Origin: Chloromonas sp. AAM2
Taxonomy: Eukaryota > Chlorophyta > Chlorophyceae > Chlamydomonadales > Chlamydomonadaceae
DNA: 10,874 nt
Direction: 5' to 3'
NCBI GenBank assembly: GCA_004335635.1
Contig: QAXH01005588.1
Coordinates: 7,482-18,355, forward strand
Below the pieces are notes generated by a model. That model was not told the origin of the DNA. It saw nothing but the letters and a program-made list of their open reading frames with translations, and did not search any database. Of this stretch, positions 1 to 9,700 are shown piece by piece (the first letter of the stretch is position 1; every line of letters starts with the position of its first letter). The position numbers and the translations under genes are program-made.

Positions 1-1765
1 TCTCCCGCCTGCCCCGCCTGTGTCTGCAGCAGTGGCACGTAGACAGCTGCGCTCAGCGGCCCGTGCCAGCCCCTGCACTGCGCTGACAGCTGCCCCAGGC
101 GCCCGGCAGACAGCTGCGTCACCACTGTCATGGGCACCGGGGAGCGCTTGCGCGACCACCACACGCCATGCACCTGCGTACGGAAAACATAACAACATAA
201 CAGCCTGTGTGCAACATCACTGTTACAAACTCTGAGAGAGTATGTAGGCAGCTGTGAAGCGGCTTGACCCTTTGGTCTGCAGCACTTGACCCTTTGCCTG
301 AACCTCCTCACATTGCTTAGCAACTTTGCTACGTACACAATTGATTAGAAGTGTGTGCTGCTAACTGCACTAAGTTAAGTGGTCAGGCCCTTTGTACATG
401 GAATGTTTGTGCATCTGGCAGCGTCATGCGCCAAGTTCCATAAGGAAGCAGTTGATGTTCCTTTGAACCTCAATTCTCATCAGCTCTTGTTGATGCCTAC
501 TGACGCCTTGCAAGTGCAAGCAGAAGCGTTGTCCCGTTCCTTGTCCTGTGACGACCTTGCAGATTCAAATGTATATATATATATATATGGCCCTTGCATC
601 CACACCATGATGTATGCATATGATAAGAAAAGCGCCTACTTGTTTCACTCATACGTGCAGCGACCCCAGCTCATTCCTTGTCTAGTGAGTGCCCCCATGT
701 AAGCGAATTGAACAGTGAGACTGCCCTCACAGGTGCCATCAGTCTAGATTTACCAAATACCTCAGAGCATCCTCACCTGCAAAGACCCCAGCTCATTGCG
801 CAGAGCACTCTCCCATGTGAGAGGTGGTAGGCGCTCCTGCTCTGCAGCGCGCGTGATGCAATCCGCTAGTGCTGCCGGGCCTGCAGCTGACACCGGGGGC
901 TGAGACTGGGTGATGCTGGCTGCCAATGTGCTGAAGAAACCAGTCAAGCTGCGGCCAGCCTGCTGAACCTTGCCTGTGCTGTCAACTGCCTGTGCATCTG
1001 GTTGCTGCAAAGGGAATACTGTGCTGCTCGTGCTGCTGCTGCCGCTTCTGATGCTGCTGCTGCTGCCTGGATTGCTTTTGAGTGCTGTTGAGTGACTTGT
1101 ATCGCCCAATGTGGTGTGTGGTTGATTGTGCTCTATGGTGCTGCGGCCTGCAGCCACTGGCATGATGAAGATGCTAGGCGTTATGAGCATAAGAAGGAAG
1201 ACGAAGGCAGTGCGTAATGTAGAGGTAGTGAGGCAGGGAGCCCAGGTTGAGTGCGGGGAGGACCACATCACCCTTCTTCTGCTCCGCTTATGGTTCGTTG
1301 GTGGTGCATAACAGCTGCGTGATTGGTGATGGCTATCATGAGTGTTGGCTGTGTTTGAAGCAGGGGAGTAAGGGTCTTGAGGCTGCCAGCCAGAGCGCCC
1401 TGCATGAGCCTGGCTCGATGGGTGTTGTTGGATGTGTCCTGATGGAACCTGAGCTGTGAAAACTGACTGCATGTGTGCCGGCCGAGCACATGCTTGTTCA
1501 GCGCATGTTACTGGTGTATGGCCGTTCTCTTGTTGCTGGTGGTTCCTGCTGTGCTGCATTGTGCACACTGGCAGCTGCTGCTGTGAGTTGAATGAAAGGT
1601 CAGGTGGCGTGAACTCCTCAGCCAGCTCAAGAAAGTGTAGAGCGCCAGCCTGCGCTGCAATGCAACAATGCCACCATGCAAGGGCACTCACTGGCGTGCA
1701 ACCGGGGGATTTCACCCGGTTGATTAATTCACCCGGTACTTTGACTTACGTTGACGCGCGGTCAT
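1..1765 (-). CDS. GT49 (LARGE/B4GAT1-like) glycosyltransferase, 5' part, three exons, cut by window edge
   Basis: Predicted Golgi type II glycosyltransferase. Model on the minus strand: exon 1 1765-1750 (ATG, then donor GTAAGT), exon 2 1654-777, exon 3 173-1, continuing off the window. Phases agree: intron 1 is phase 1, intron 2 is phase 0, giving 355 whole residues here. Exon 3 starts VHGVWWSRKRSPVPMTVVTQ and continues with RLGQLSAQCRGWHGPLSAAV (two residues LS-AG lie between), which resembles the start of the GT49 domain (pattern VTQLS..RL..L...C..W.GP.S.A.Y.P). Family members transfer glucuronic acid or xylose in the Golgi; the DxD-containing part should lie off the window. Exon 2 carries a basic cluster KRSRRR (residues 128-133), one membrane segment (about 150-175) and a Ser-rich stem (203-216). 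The start is uncertain: in-frame ATGs at 1559 and 1268 also work, and 1268 would give the short cytosolic tail typical of Golgi enzymes. The 5' Q/H/S-rich part could then be untranslated. Family call is fairly sure; exact substrate unknown. Confidence 0.78.
174..776 (-). other. Intron 2 of the GT49 gene
   Basis: 603-base intron, donor GTGAGG at 776 after ...LGSLQ and acceptor ACGCAG just before 173. It holds a (TA)n run at 572-588, a twice-repeated CTTGACCCTTTG (263-274 and 285-296), and a diverged copy of the preceding exon's end (about 656-706). No coding segment that fits the GT49 family was found between the two exons, but a small unrecognised exon cannot be excluded. Confidence 0.65.
572..588. 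repeat. (TA)n microsatellite
   Basis: Alternating T and A for about 17 bases within intron 2 of the GT49 gene. It is likely length-variable and has no evident function. Confidence 0.85.
656..826. repeat. Diverged direct duplication, exon end and intron copy
   Basis: A segment of about 50 bases at 776-826 (3' end of GT49 exon 2) is echoed at 656-706 inside the following intron. The core gaccccagctcatt is identical (662-675 and 784-797), and cccatgt matches further on (694-700 and 812-818) after a 4-base length difference. On the minus strand both copies can read as ...NELGSL..., but the intronic copy has lost frame continuity with the upstream LTW part. Confidence 0.6.
1020..1075. repeat. GCT/AGC-rich trinucleotide stretch coding serine
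   Basis: Interrupted GCT repeats on the plus strand, read as AGC serine codons on the minus strand. They encode the Ser-rich stem of the GT49 protein just lumenal of the membrane anchor. Such a tract may vary in length between strains. Confidence 0.7.
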
Positions 1766-2710
1766 TTGAATGCCTGCAAGCGATCTGCAGCGGCTCTGCA
1801 GAGTCGGACGAAACGACAGGGCAGCGCTGGTGAAGGTCCGCCTCGCGCAGCTGATCAGACAAAAGACTGCGACCCAGAAGCACACGCTCGTCACAGCTGC
1901 GTGAGCAATCACATTTTTGAGTCCTGAGTTGAGTGGATGCGGCAAATGGCCTCAGTTCAAAATGGTTGATTGTAACCGCCTTGCAAAGTGCGACACTCGC
2001 GATGAGGCTTGGTGCATGCTACACTGAATATCAGGTTGTTCTGAATAATGAGTCATGATGCGATGGGCCTCAACGCACTTCAAGTTTTCAGCTTCCGGTC
2101 AGGTCCACCTCATCTCCTCGCACCACAGGCGCTCTGCTGATCCACGACAGTCAGATTACCGTGGGGTACTGGGTCTCTGAGCCTGTAATTGGGACATCAT
2201 GTCTTGCGATGCAAAACCTAAATGTGAACTAAAAGGCCGGAAAGCAGGAACGCGAGCTGTTCAGAAGTTAGAAGTCGGAGTTGTAGTTGCCTCAATTGTC
2301 AACTCCGCATGCAGTGCAGTGGATTGCAGTGGAGTGGGCACAGGTTATGAAGCGGGTGTGCAGCCGTTGCTGGACACGTGGAACGCCGAGGCGGAGCAGG
2401 CGTCAGGTGTCTGCTACGGAAACGCCCCGCTTTACTTGCTGTCGCGGCTGCCTTACATCAGACCGAACGCCTCTCTTTGAACCAGCCTTGACAAGCACGC
2501 CAGCGGTTATCGAATTCAAACCCCATTTTTAGCTCCTGGCCATCAGCGCACCTCGCCCAGCTACTCATACATTGGAGCAGCCTGGCGTAAGCTCCACAAG
2601 CTTGAGAGGTGTGCGCGAGGAGGAAGACAGCGTGTGAACTCTGACAGCTGTGGCGTGCAAGCGCACGTCTGGACCTACAAGGGACCTCAACCTTGCAAGG
2701 GCAGGCAGCC
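1766..2710. promoter_or_regulatory. Divergent intergenic region between the GT49 gene and paralog A
   Basis: 945 bases separate the proposed start codons of two genes transcribed away from each other, so both promoters and 5' untranslated regions should lie here. I see no convincing TATA box or operator. An in-frame stop TGA at 2642-2644 closes the paralog A frame, so its first exon cannot extend further upstream without splicing. A 93-codon ATG-initiated frame at 2199-2480 has no recognisable features and is not called as a gene. That this is a shared promoter is inferred from layout only. Confidence 0.5.
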
Positions 2711-5066
2711 ATGCCGGACAGGCAATTGGAAGGGCAACACGACCAGCAGGAGAATCCGACGTCATGGCCAAGCGCTTGCTACTGCAGCGCTGGTACGGCC
2801 AAGCACGGAAGGCGCAGCGCAGTGAGCCCGCACACCGGAACCACATTCAAAGCCTCAAGCAGCAGACTAGCACTTCATGCGTGGGTGCTACTGGGCTTGG
2901 TGGTGCTCTGTTGGCCCACGGCTGTAGCAGCGGATACCACAACACAGAAAAGCTCACGCATGATTCCCAGAGTTGCAATTGTCAGCGAGAAGGCCTTCCA
3001 TTTGGAGGTTCTGGCAGGCTTCATCAGCATATTACACAACGACTTCGGGGAACACATGGTGGTCTACATGCACCCAATGAACTTTGAGAACCGGTCCTTG
3101 GACTTTGGATTTGCAGAATTCTTGCAAGGAGAGTTTGACAGTAACCGCATCAGAGCCATCCCCTGGCTAGGCATCCCCACTTTTGATGTTGTTATCTTTC
3201 TCAGCCCAGAGTACCGTGTTGACTACGTTCGTGAGTTCCTCAAAAGGTCCAAGGCCAAGCTGGCCATCATGATGGTGCACAACGGGGATGCCAAGGACGT
3301 GCCCCTGCTACTGCCTAGCCACCCCAACGCCCACCTCATGACACTCTCACCCCATGTACAGCATTTCGTGGAACAGCGTCTTAACGCCACAGTCGACTGG
3401 ATGTTGCCTCTCAAGGCTCTCACACCCAAGGTGGACTGCCCGCCCACGAATCTCAGCAAGTGCCTGTCAGGCTTCGCAATCCAGGTCAGTCGTAGTGCAC
3501 CAGTCTAGCTTCACCATGGCAGCCAGCAAATACATATTGCTTCTCTGGTGACGACCTGTTGCTCATGTTTCATGAGTCAGATAGACGGGGATTTCTTTGG
3601 CCGGCTTGTGAGTCTGCACAGCCACTTCTTGCCTTTTAGCCAGTGTTCGCTTGCCTTTCCTCGTCCAGGTGAAGTCAGGGTTGTACATATCCCTACTGTA
3701 TGTATACATGCATATGTGTATTCACAAAGACAAGTAGATGCAACAAATGAGTGTGAACCATACCATGCTGCTGCTGTCCTGTTTTGCTCAGGGTGCCATG
3801 GACAGCCGGCGGCGTAACTACACCAACATTTTTGAGCAGCTGGATACCCTCATCAACTCATCAGAAATCCATCGTGCTGATTTGCGTTTGAAGATCAATG
3901 TGGTAGGCAGTGGCAAGCCAGAGAAGCTGGGTGTACCACTCCATCTGCAGGAGCGCGTCCAGCCACACACGAATCTCAGGTGTGCACATGACGCTGATAG
4001 GACAGCAGGTGCATGCTTGGGGTGTGTCAAGAAGGCCCGTCAAACTACTTGCTCCCTAATTATGTGGGACCGGTACATGTGTGCTTCAAAAGCCTTCAGA
4101 AGTCCTTCAAGGCGTGCAATGTCGTCCCTCCTGCCTGCGTCTGTTACAGCCCAGCCGTGCCTATACCTAGACACGCTCAGGGCCCACACCCTTAGCCTAG
4201 CGAAACCCTTATGCTCAGGAACAGCAGGAAGAGACAACATGACAGCTGCTCCCAGTGCAGTGCAGCAGGACACACAAGTGTACGGACAACGCAGCATCTC
4301 GACAGGTACATAGCGCGATGCATGTGAACATTTGTGCTCATGCTCTTGTTCCTGTTGCTTGAACAGATTCCAAGACTTTTACGAGCTGATTCATCAGAAC
4401 CTGGCGCTGCTTCCTGCGCTGGCGTCAGATGCCTACTTTGACCGCAAGTTCAGTTCCACACTCATCACATCCCTGGTCACTGGTGAGTGCAGTGGTCAGG
4501 AAGTGTGACTGGGAGCACGTGGGTCATCACAGGGGCCTGTAGTACGCATTCTGCAGGAATGGTGATGCATACAGAGAATGGGCAGCAACGCCTACAGTCT
4601 TGGCACACTCAATAGTTGGCAGCCAGGCAGGAAGGTCATGTGTCGTGGGCAGAAAAGTCATTTGTTGTCAGCAAAGCACGTGCGGCATGCTGATGAACGC
4701 AAATAAGGCACGACGTACAACCATGGTACAACCATGGCCAGCGCTTGATACAACAACCAAACTGTGCAAACCTACTGTCCATCTGCTGCTCATGATGCAG
4801 GCACACCAGTGGTGGTTGATTATCGTTTCCTCAAGTCTTACACGTTTCTGACAGACGAGCATGTGGTTCGCCAGTGGGACAAAGACAGCCTCATGGACGC
4901 CATCCGGCGCATGCTGAGCAGCACGGACGCTGAGCTGCTGGCTGTCAGGCAGGCTGTCGGACACTTGAGAGAGTCTCTTAGTAAGCAGGCGTTGGATAAA
5001 ATCAAGGCCCTGCTCAAACCGGTCCTGCCACAGATCCAGCAGGAGTGGGAACAGAAGCCTTGGTAA
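2711..5066 (+). CDS. Membrane-anchored GT-B (GT4-like) glycosyltransferase-like protein, paralog A, four exons
   Basis: Complete gene: exons 2711-3484, 3792-3979, 4367-4482 and 4801-5066 (stop TAA), intron phases 0, 2 and 1, 447 residues. The ATG at 2711 is the first after an in-frame stop and sits in a good context (gcagccATGcc). Order of parts: basic/polar tail 1-52, one membrane segment about 53-74, then a lumenal domain. Sequons at N127, N225, N247, N267 and N280 fit a glycoprotein in the secretory pathway. N-terminal half: RVAIVSEKAFHLEV, a FDVVIFLSPE strand, MMVHNGD, CLSGFAIQG followed by RRRNYTNIFEQL. C-terminal half resembles the nucleotide-sugar domain of GT4 enzymes: KINVVGSGK (292-300), NLRFQDFYELI, then DRKFSSTLITSLVTGTPVV (from 346). 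The two glutamates of the GT4 EX7E signature appear as R347 and T355, so activity or donor use may differ. Paralog B lies 1.7 kb downstream. Product role unknown; the GT-B call rests on motif pattern, not a search. Confidence 0.87.
3485..3791 (+). other. Intron 1 of paralog A (position shared with paralog B)
   Basis: 307 bases, donor GTCAGT right after the codons for CLSGFAIQ, acceptor TTGCTCAG, phase 0. Paralog B has a donor (GTAAAG) at the identical codon boundary, so this intron predates the duplication. No G-rich tract follows the donor here, unlike in paralog B. Confidence 0.85.
3980..4366 (+). other. Intron 2 of paralog A
   Basis: 387 bases, donor GTGTGC, acceptor TTGAACAG, phase 2; joining restores an Arg codon (AG|A) within NLRFQDFYELI. 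No repeat or gene seen inside. Confidence 0.82.
4483..4800 (+). other. Intron 3 of paralog A, with an 11-base tandem repeat
   Basis: 318 bases, donor GTGAGT, acceptor GATGCAG, phase 1; joining restores the Gly of SLVTGTPVV. It contains an exact tandem pair gtacaaccatg at 4715-4725 and 4726-4736. Nothing else recognised. Confidence 0.82.
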
Positions 5067-6772
5067 GGGACGGCTGCAGCACTGCTGCCTAGTAGACGGG
5101 CCAGTCCGGACGGCATGATTGCTAACTTGAGGCGATGCGTTGGGGCCGCAAATGGGAAGGCTGGTGTAGGCTAGCAGGAGGGATGGCGGCTGCCGTAACT
5201 AGGTGATCGACTTGAGCCAGTTAGACCAGTTAGGTCAGGTAGGTTTGACCTCAGTAGCCAACTTGACCCTGCATAGTCAGCAGGACATGTGTGTCAATTC
5301 GTGCTAGTGCCATACTGCTTGTTACTTTGCTGCACATGGTAGGCAGACGGGCATTGCGGGCACCGTTTGTGCCTGGCTAGGCTGTTACCAACAACGTGTG
5401 ACATAGATTGTATGATGTTCAGTCACATGCGTGCACCAGACTCACAGGCAACCCACGTGATTATGATGCGTGACCCTCATTTATCCATGGAAAGCGCGCT
5501 GGCCTGTAGCCTGATGTGGGATGTGCTACTGACAGGGGAAAAAAAGATGTTTGCCATGCCGTCTATTCAGTAGAGCACTGCCTTACATCTCAGGTTTCTG
5601 CCTGCCTTCATGCTGCCATACTGACTTGCGCATGCTGTGCGTGCCTTGCAAGCACGGGCAGCAGCCAATGACAGGGCTTTCTAAGCTGATACCTAAGATC
5701 AGCCATGAGCACCAGGAGGCCACTGAGGCGGTCGTGATTGCATGAAGGCAACTGATCATGGTAATCAGGTGACGTACATTTGCTGTACGGACAGATAAGT
5801 TTGGCAGCCCCAACATTGCTGGTGTTTAGTGGAACAGGCTGGTTTCAGGAGCAGACCAAACAGTTGGACCCAGGGCCTTTACTTGACACTGTACGGCTGT
5901 GCCGTGGAGGTGGTCGCAAATCACCCACAATTTACCCACAATTTAGTGACTCTTCTGTGCTGCTCATGCCAATGATTCCCATAACGCGCATGTTTGCTAA
6001 CATGATAATTCTTTTCTTGGGCAATGTGCCTGTCATGCCACTAAGCTTGCTGCTGCCCACCATTTGCCACGGCCACGTGCCATTGACACCAATTTGACCC
6101 TTGCAAGGTGGTTGGCCGAGTACCGTCAGTCCCACTGCGTAGTTACCAAGTCTAGTTTTCTATCGTGACCCAGGGTTGTAGAAGGCGAGAGGTGATCCAC
6201 GGCATGCTCTTCCTGGAATTGACATCCTTGGTTTCCCAACCTTGCTACAGGCGTGGTTTGTACAAAGAGAGAGTTACTCGGGAGGTTGTGTACAGTGTAA
6301 CATTGAGAGTAGGCTTTTTGGTGCAATTAGTCTATCTACCAGATCTGCTCTGGCAAGCATTTTGAAATACAATCAGTCTGAGGTCCGCAGAAGCATGTGC
6401 TAAGCACACAGCACCAAAGCGTAAAAGATTTTTCAAAAGATGCGAATTTCAAATCCTGGGCAGATGCAGCACCAAGTGGACCAGTTATAAGCAAGCAGCA
6501 CCGAGACCTGCCTGTGCTCAACAATTCAACTGCTTCGCGCGCCGCAAATCTACGACTTCGCTCCGTGTCGTTTTCTGTTCGACTGCGAAGTTCCACACGC
6601 ATTCATCGCAACCCGTACTCCTTGATCACCACGCCCAAACCAGCCTCGCTCAAACGCACTGATTCAGCTGAACCAAGGGTCTGCAGTGCGGCTTCACACT
6701 TGAGCAAGGGCTTTCGGGCAGAATCCATCACGGTGGCACCTGTCAGCAGACTGACACACCAGGTGGCTGTGC
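5067..6772. other. Intergenic region between paralogs A and B
   Basis: About 1.7 kb that should hold the 3' untranslated region of paralog A and the promoter of paralog B. No frame here looks like a protein I recognise, and none matches the two paralogs. The first plus-strand TGTAA after the paralog A stop is at 6296-6300, about 1.2 kb downstream, so the end of the A transcript is unclear. An exact 11-base tandem duplication acccacaattt lies at 5923-5944. An in-frame TGA at 6752-6754 bounds the start of paralog B. Confidence 0.55.
5923..5944. repeat. 11-base tandem duplication
   Basis: acccacaattt occurs twice head to tail (5923-5933, 5934-5944). It is non-coding and of no known role. Confidence 0.8.
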
Positions 6773-9700
6773 ATGGCAGCTTCTCTGGAGGAATGCAGTA
6801 TGCGCGGTGGCGGAGCAGGCAGCAAGCGCCCTACCAAGAGTTTGTTGATACATCTCCATGTGGCAGTCCTGCTAGTCATGTGCGACATGTCACAGCCTTC
6901 ACCCATCAGCCTTGGCATCGTGAATCAGGTGGGGCAAGGCTCTAACCTTGGACAAATACGCATGTCAACAAGCATCTGTCAGTGTCGAGTATGCTAGCTG
7001 CCAAGGCTAGCATACATATGACACAATCTGAAAGCATGCAGGTATTGTCATGATCAACTATAAGACCTTCGTACACACACGTGCTTGCATGTCACATCAC
7101 GAAACTCCACATGTACCGGCCAATAACGTTAGCCAGCCGTGATGATGATGAACAATCATGATATCCGGACAGCAAAAGTGCTGTGCGCTGCATTTGCCAA
7201 GCAGTAGGCAGGCATGGCATGGCATGCATGTGTGCCCTGCTTGCGCGCGCTCTCATGTGCTTCTTTGACTGTGCTCTGGCACTGATGTGCTGCTTTGGTA
7301 TCGGCTTGCTTGCACAGGAGGCCTTCCATTTCGAAGTGAGTGGGAGGAGCAATGGTGCTGGTATAACTGCCGCCAACGCCTGCATTGGGAAGGGCTAGCC
7401 GCAGATGGGCAGGAGGGCAGTCAGGGCCATAAGCGCATGGGCAGCCACGCATGCACAGAGAGAGGCACACATGCAGACTTGCACGCCTGCACGCATTCAG
7501 GCACACACCGTACAGGCACTAGGCACGCATGTACACAGACATGCACGCAGACAGGCACACGGACATACGGGCATGCACGCACACAGGCACACTGGTGTAA
7601 CTGCAGACCAGGCTAGTGGCTAGGCACAGGGCAGGCACGCACATAGGAACCCAGACATGCACATGTATTCACAGTCACAACCACACACATGCTTTGGAAA
7701 CACGAGCAGTGACATCTGCGCATGTGGACACTACAGGGCATGCTGTTGTGTGCATGCTACCACACAGGTCATAGGTGCACATGCATGCACAGCCACACAG
7801 GCACGCACATGCATGCACAGGCACACACAAGCACACAAAGAGACTGCTACAGGGCCTGGCCATGCCTTTTGTGTGCATGCTCACATGCATGCTCACATGC
7901 ATGTAGCCCATTCTGTTGTTCAGGTGTGCGCTGGCTTCATGCACCTGGCTGCATCCACACCTGGTGTGAACATGACCACGTACATACAGGTGGGCAATGC
8001 CACATCATCATCGTGGCAATCACTGCATGGCGTACCATGGTGTGAGCCACGGTATTGCAGCAGGCACAGGATCTCTGTTAAAGAATTCCGCGACTGGCCA
8101 TCATCAAGCCAAGACAGCTCGCTGATAGCAGGGTGCAGATTCTGATGGTCACCACTAGCAACCCTACCACCTTAACTTATATACTAGGCATACTTTTGTT
8201 GTACACCAGCTGAGTACAGAACGTGATGTGCACCGCTCTGACCTATCTTCAGAAAGAAAGAAAAAAGAAGGCAGGAAGAATTGAACAGAAAGGAATGCAG
8301 ACCGGGCAGCCCGCTGTACAGCCATCCTTGCATGGAGGACGTGCACTGGGACTTGCGGCAGCGCTACGCATGGACACTGAACTCTCCTTGGCTATTATCC
8401 CTGTTGATGGGAAGACCTGTGCCCTGAGCGGCTTCCCTGTTGTTACACAGGTGTACATTTGCTTTTGAGCTTTTCCATCTCATTGCGGTTGATAGCAACA
8501 ATAACTTGATTAGTTTCACTGAATAAACGAATAATGAATTGATTAAATACTAATGTACTGCTCAAGAGCCCTCTGCCCTTGAATGAGCTACTCCCTGCCT
8601 ACAACATCAACAATACCATAGTCTCGGGTTTTGTAACAACATCAATTTCCTAACTTCTGTAACAATTCGTAACAAGCGCATTTTGCACATCTGAGCTTTT
8701 GCCTCGGTGTAAAACTGTCATTTTGGCAAGCCAAAATCAGGTTTACGAAATGCAGTGTTTGGAACCTCGTGTGAGACTACGGTAACCACATCTAAAGACA
8801 TGCGTGCTCCTCAGCCGCCCTCTGCTCTACACTGGTGCACTTCTTCCTGCCAACACGATTGTCAATCACAAATAAGAAAACAAGTTCTAACTACAAGTAA
8901 TTAGAGGCTGTTCCCGTGCTGCCTCGCTCCGCAGCGTCGGCGTCAGATCAACTCCACGCTTAGCGTTGTGTCTGACTTTGGCTTCGCGCTGCTGCTGCCC
9001 GCGCCCATGCGCCAAGCGCTGCGGGAGCTACCTGCGCGAATAGATCGACATGACGTGCTTGTGTTTATCAGCCCAGAGTGAGTGGGACTGCTTTCGCTTA
9101 TCGTTATTCATGTGATGTATGGTATGGATTTGGGTGGGCTGGGGTTGGATGGTTTTCTCCCTTCGACCTTGGAGTCTATGATACAGCGTAGACAGGTACA
9201 GTGTGGTCTGATTTTGAGCCCAAAGCACTCAACGCCTCTTCAGTATGTCTATGACGTCACACCTCACACCTCACCTATGACAATCACTTGCCAGCCTGTC
9301 TGTCGTGTCACACGTCAACGTCCATACACTAAGACACCTGTGTATGACGTCGCACATGACACACTCACACTCTGTCACACATCACACGTCAACAGGTACA
9401 ACGTCACACAAGTACAGCAGGCGGTACAGGACGCGCGGCCCCAGCTCGTGCTCCACGTCGTTCATAACGGGTAAGGCAAGGGCGGGAAGGGGGGCTCGTT
9501 TACCTGCCAAGTTCCACAATACAAGTTGACTAGTAGTAGGCCCGATAAGGGGGGGTCGGAGGGGGGGAGCAGGCACTCGTTGTGATATGTAGGTGACTAG
9601 GTAGGCCTAGTTTTCAGCCGGCCAATCACGCGACAGCCCCTTTCAAATCAAAAATCCGTTTACTGCTCTGTGAATTTTTCGTACCTACTCAACTAGAGCA

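Noticed and set aside
777..890. CAP/SCP domain start, suggested by CITRAAEQERLPPLTWESAL
   Set aside because: The pattern is short, no downstream CAP motifs are found, and the exon joins in phase to a GT49 segment instead.
2199..2480. 93-codon ATG-initiated frame in the divergent intergenic region
   Set aside because: No recognisable domain, no membrane or signal segment, no match to the neighbouring genes, and an overlapping frame of similar length; this is within what chance gives in sequence of this composition.
2650..3087. 145-codon frame overlapping exon 1 of paralog A
   Set aside because: Alternative frame of the real exon; it lacks an ATG at its start and does not match paralog B, whereas the overlapping frame does.
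6397..6945. 182-codon open frame upstream of and overlapping the start of paralog B
   Set aside because: It begins at GTG, overlaps the well-supported first exon of paralog B in another frame, and is Ser/Arg-rich without a recognisable fold.
7138..7290. Possible intronic C/D snoRNA (TGATGA near 7139, CTGA near 7283)
   Set aside because: The boxes are about 145 bases apart, there is no terminal stem next to them, and TGATGATGA is part of a short trinucleotide run.
7435..7910. CRISPR-like spaced repeats
   Set aside because: Units are irregular in length and sequence with no distinct spacers, and the genome is eukaryotic.
7405..8145. Overlapping Cys/His/Thr-rich frames on both strands
   Set aside because: They are translations of the CA/TG-GCATGC low-complexity repeat within intron 2 and run through confirmed splice sites.
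8223..8468. 81-codon frame ending near a possible CAG|GTGTAC donor, considered as an extra exon of paralog B
   Set aside because: Alignment with paralog A is continuous from exon 3 to exon 4, leaving no room for these residues.
9252..9259. TGACGTCA as a functional CRE/bZIP site
   Set aside because: It lies inside an intron among related short repeats; a single 8-base match is not enough to call a regulatory site.
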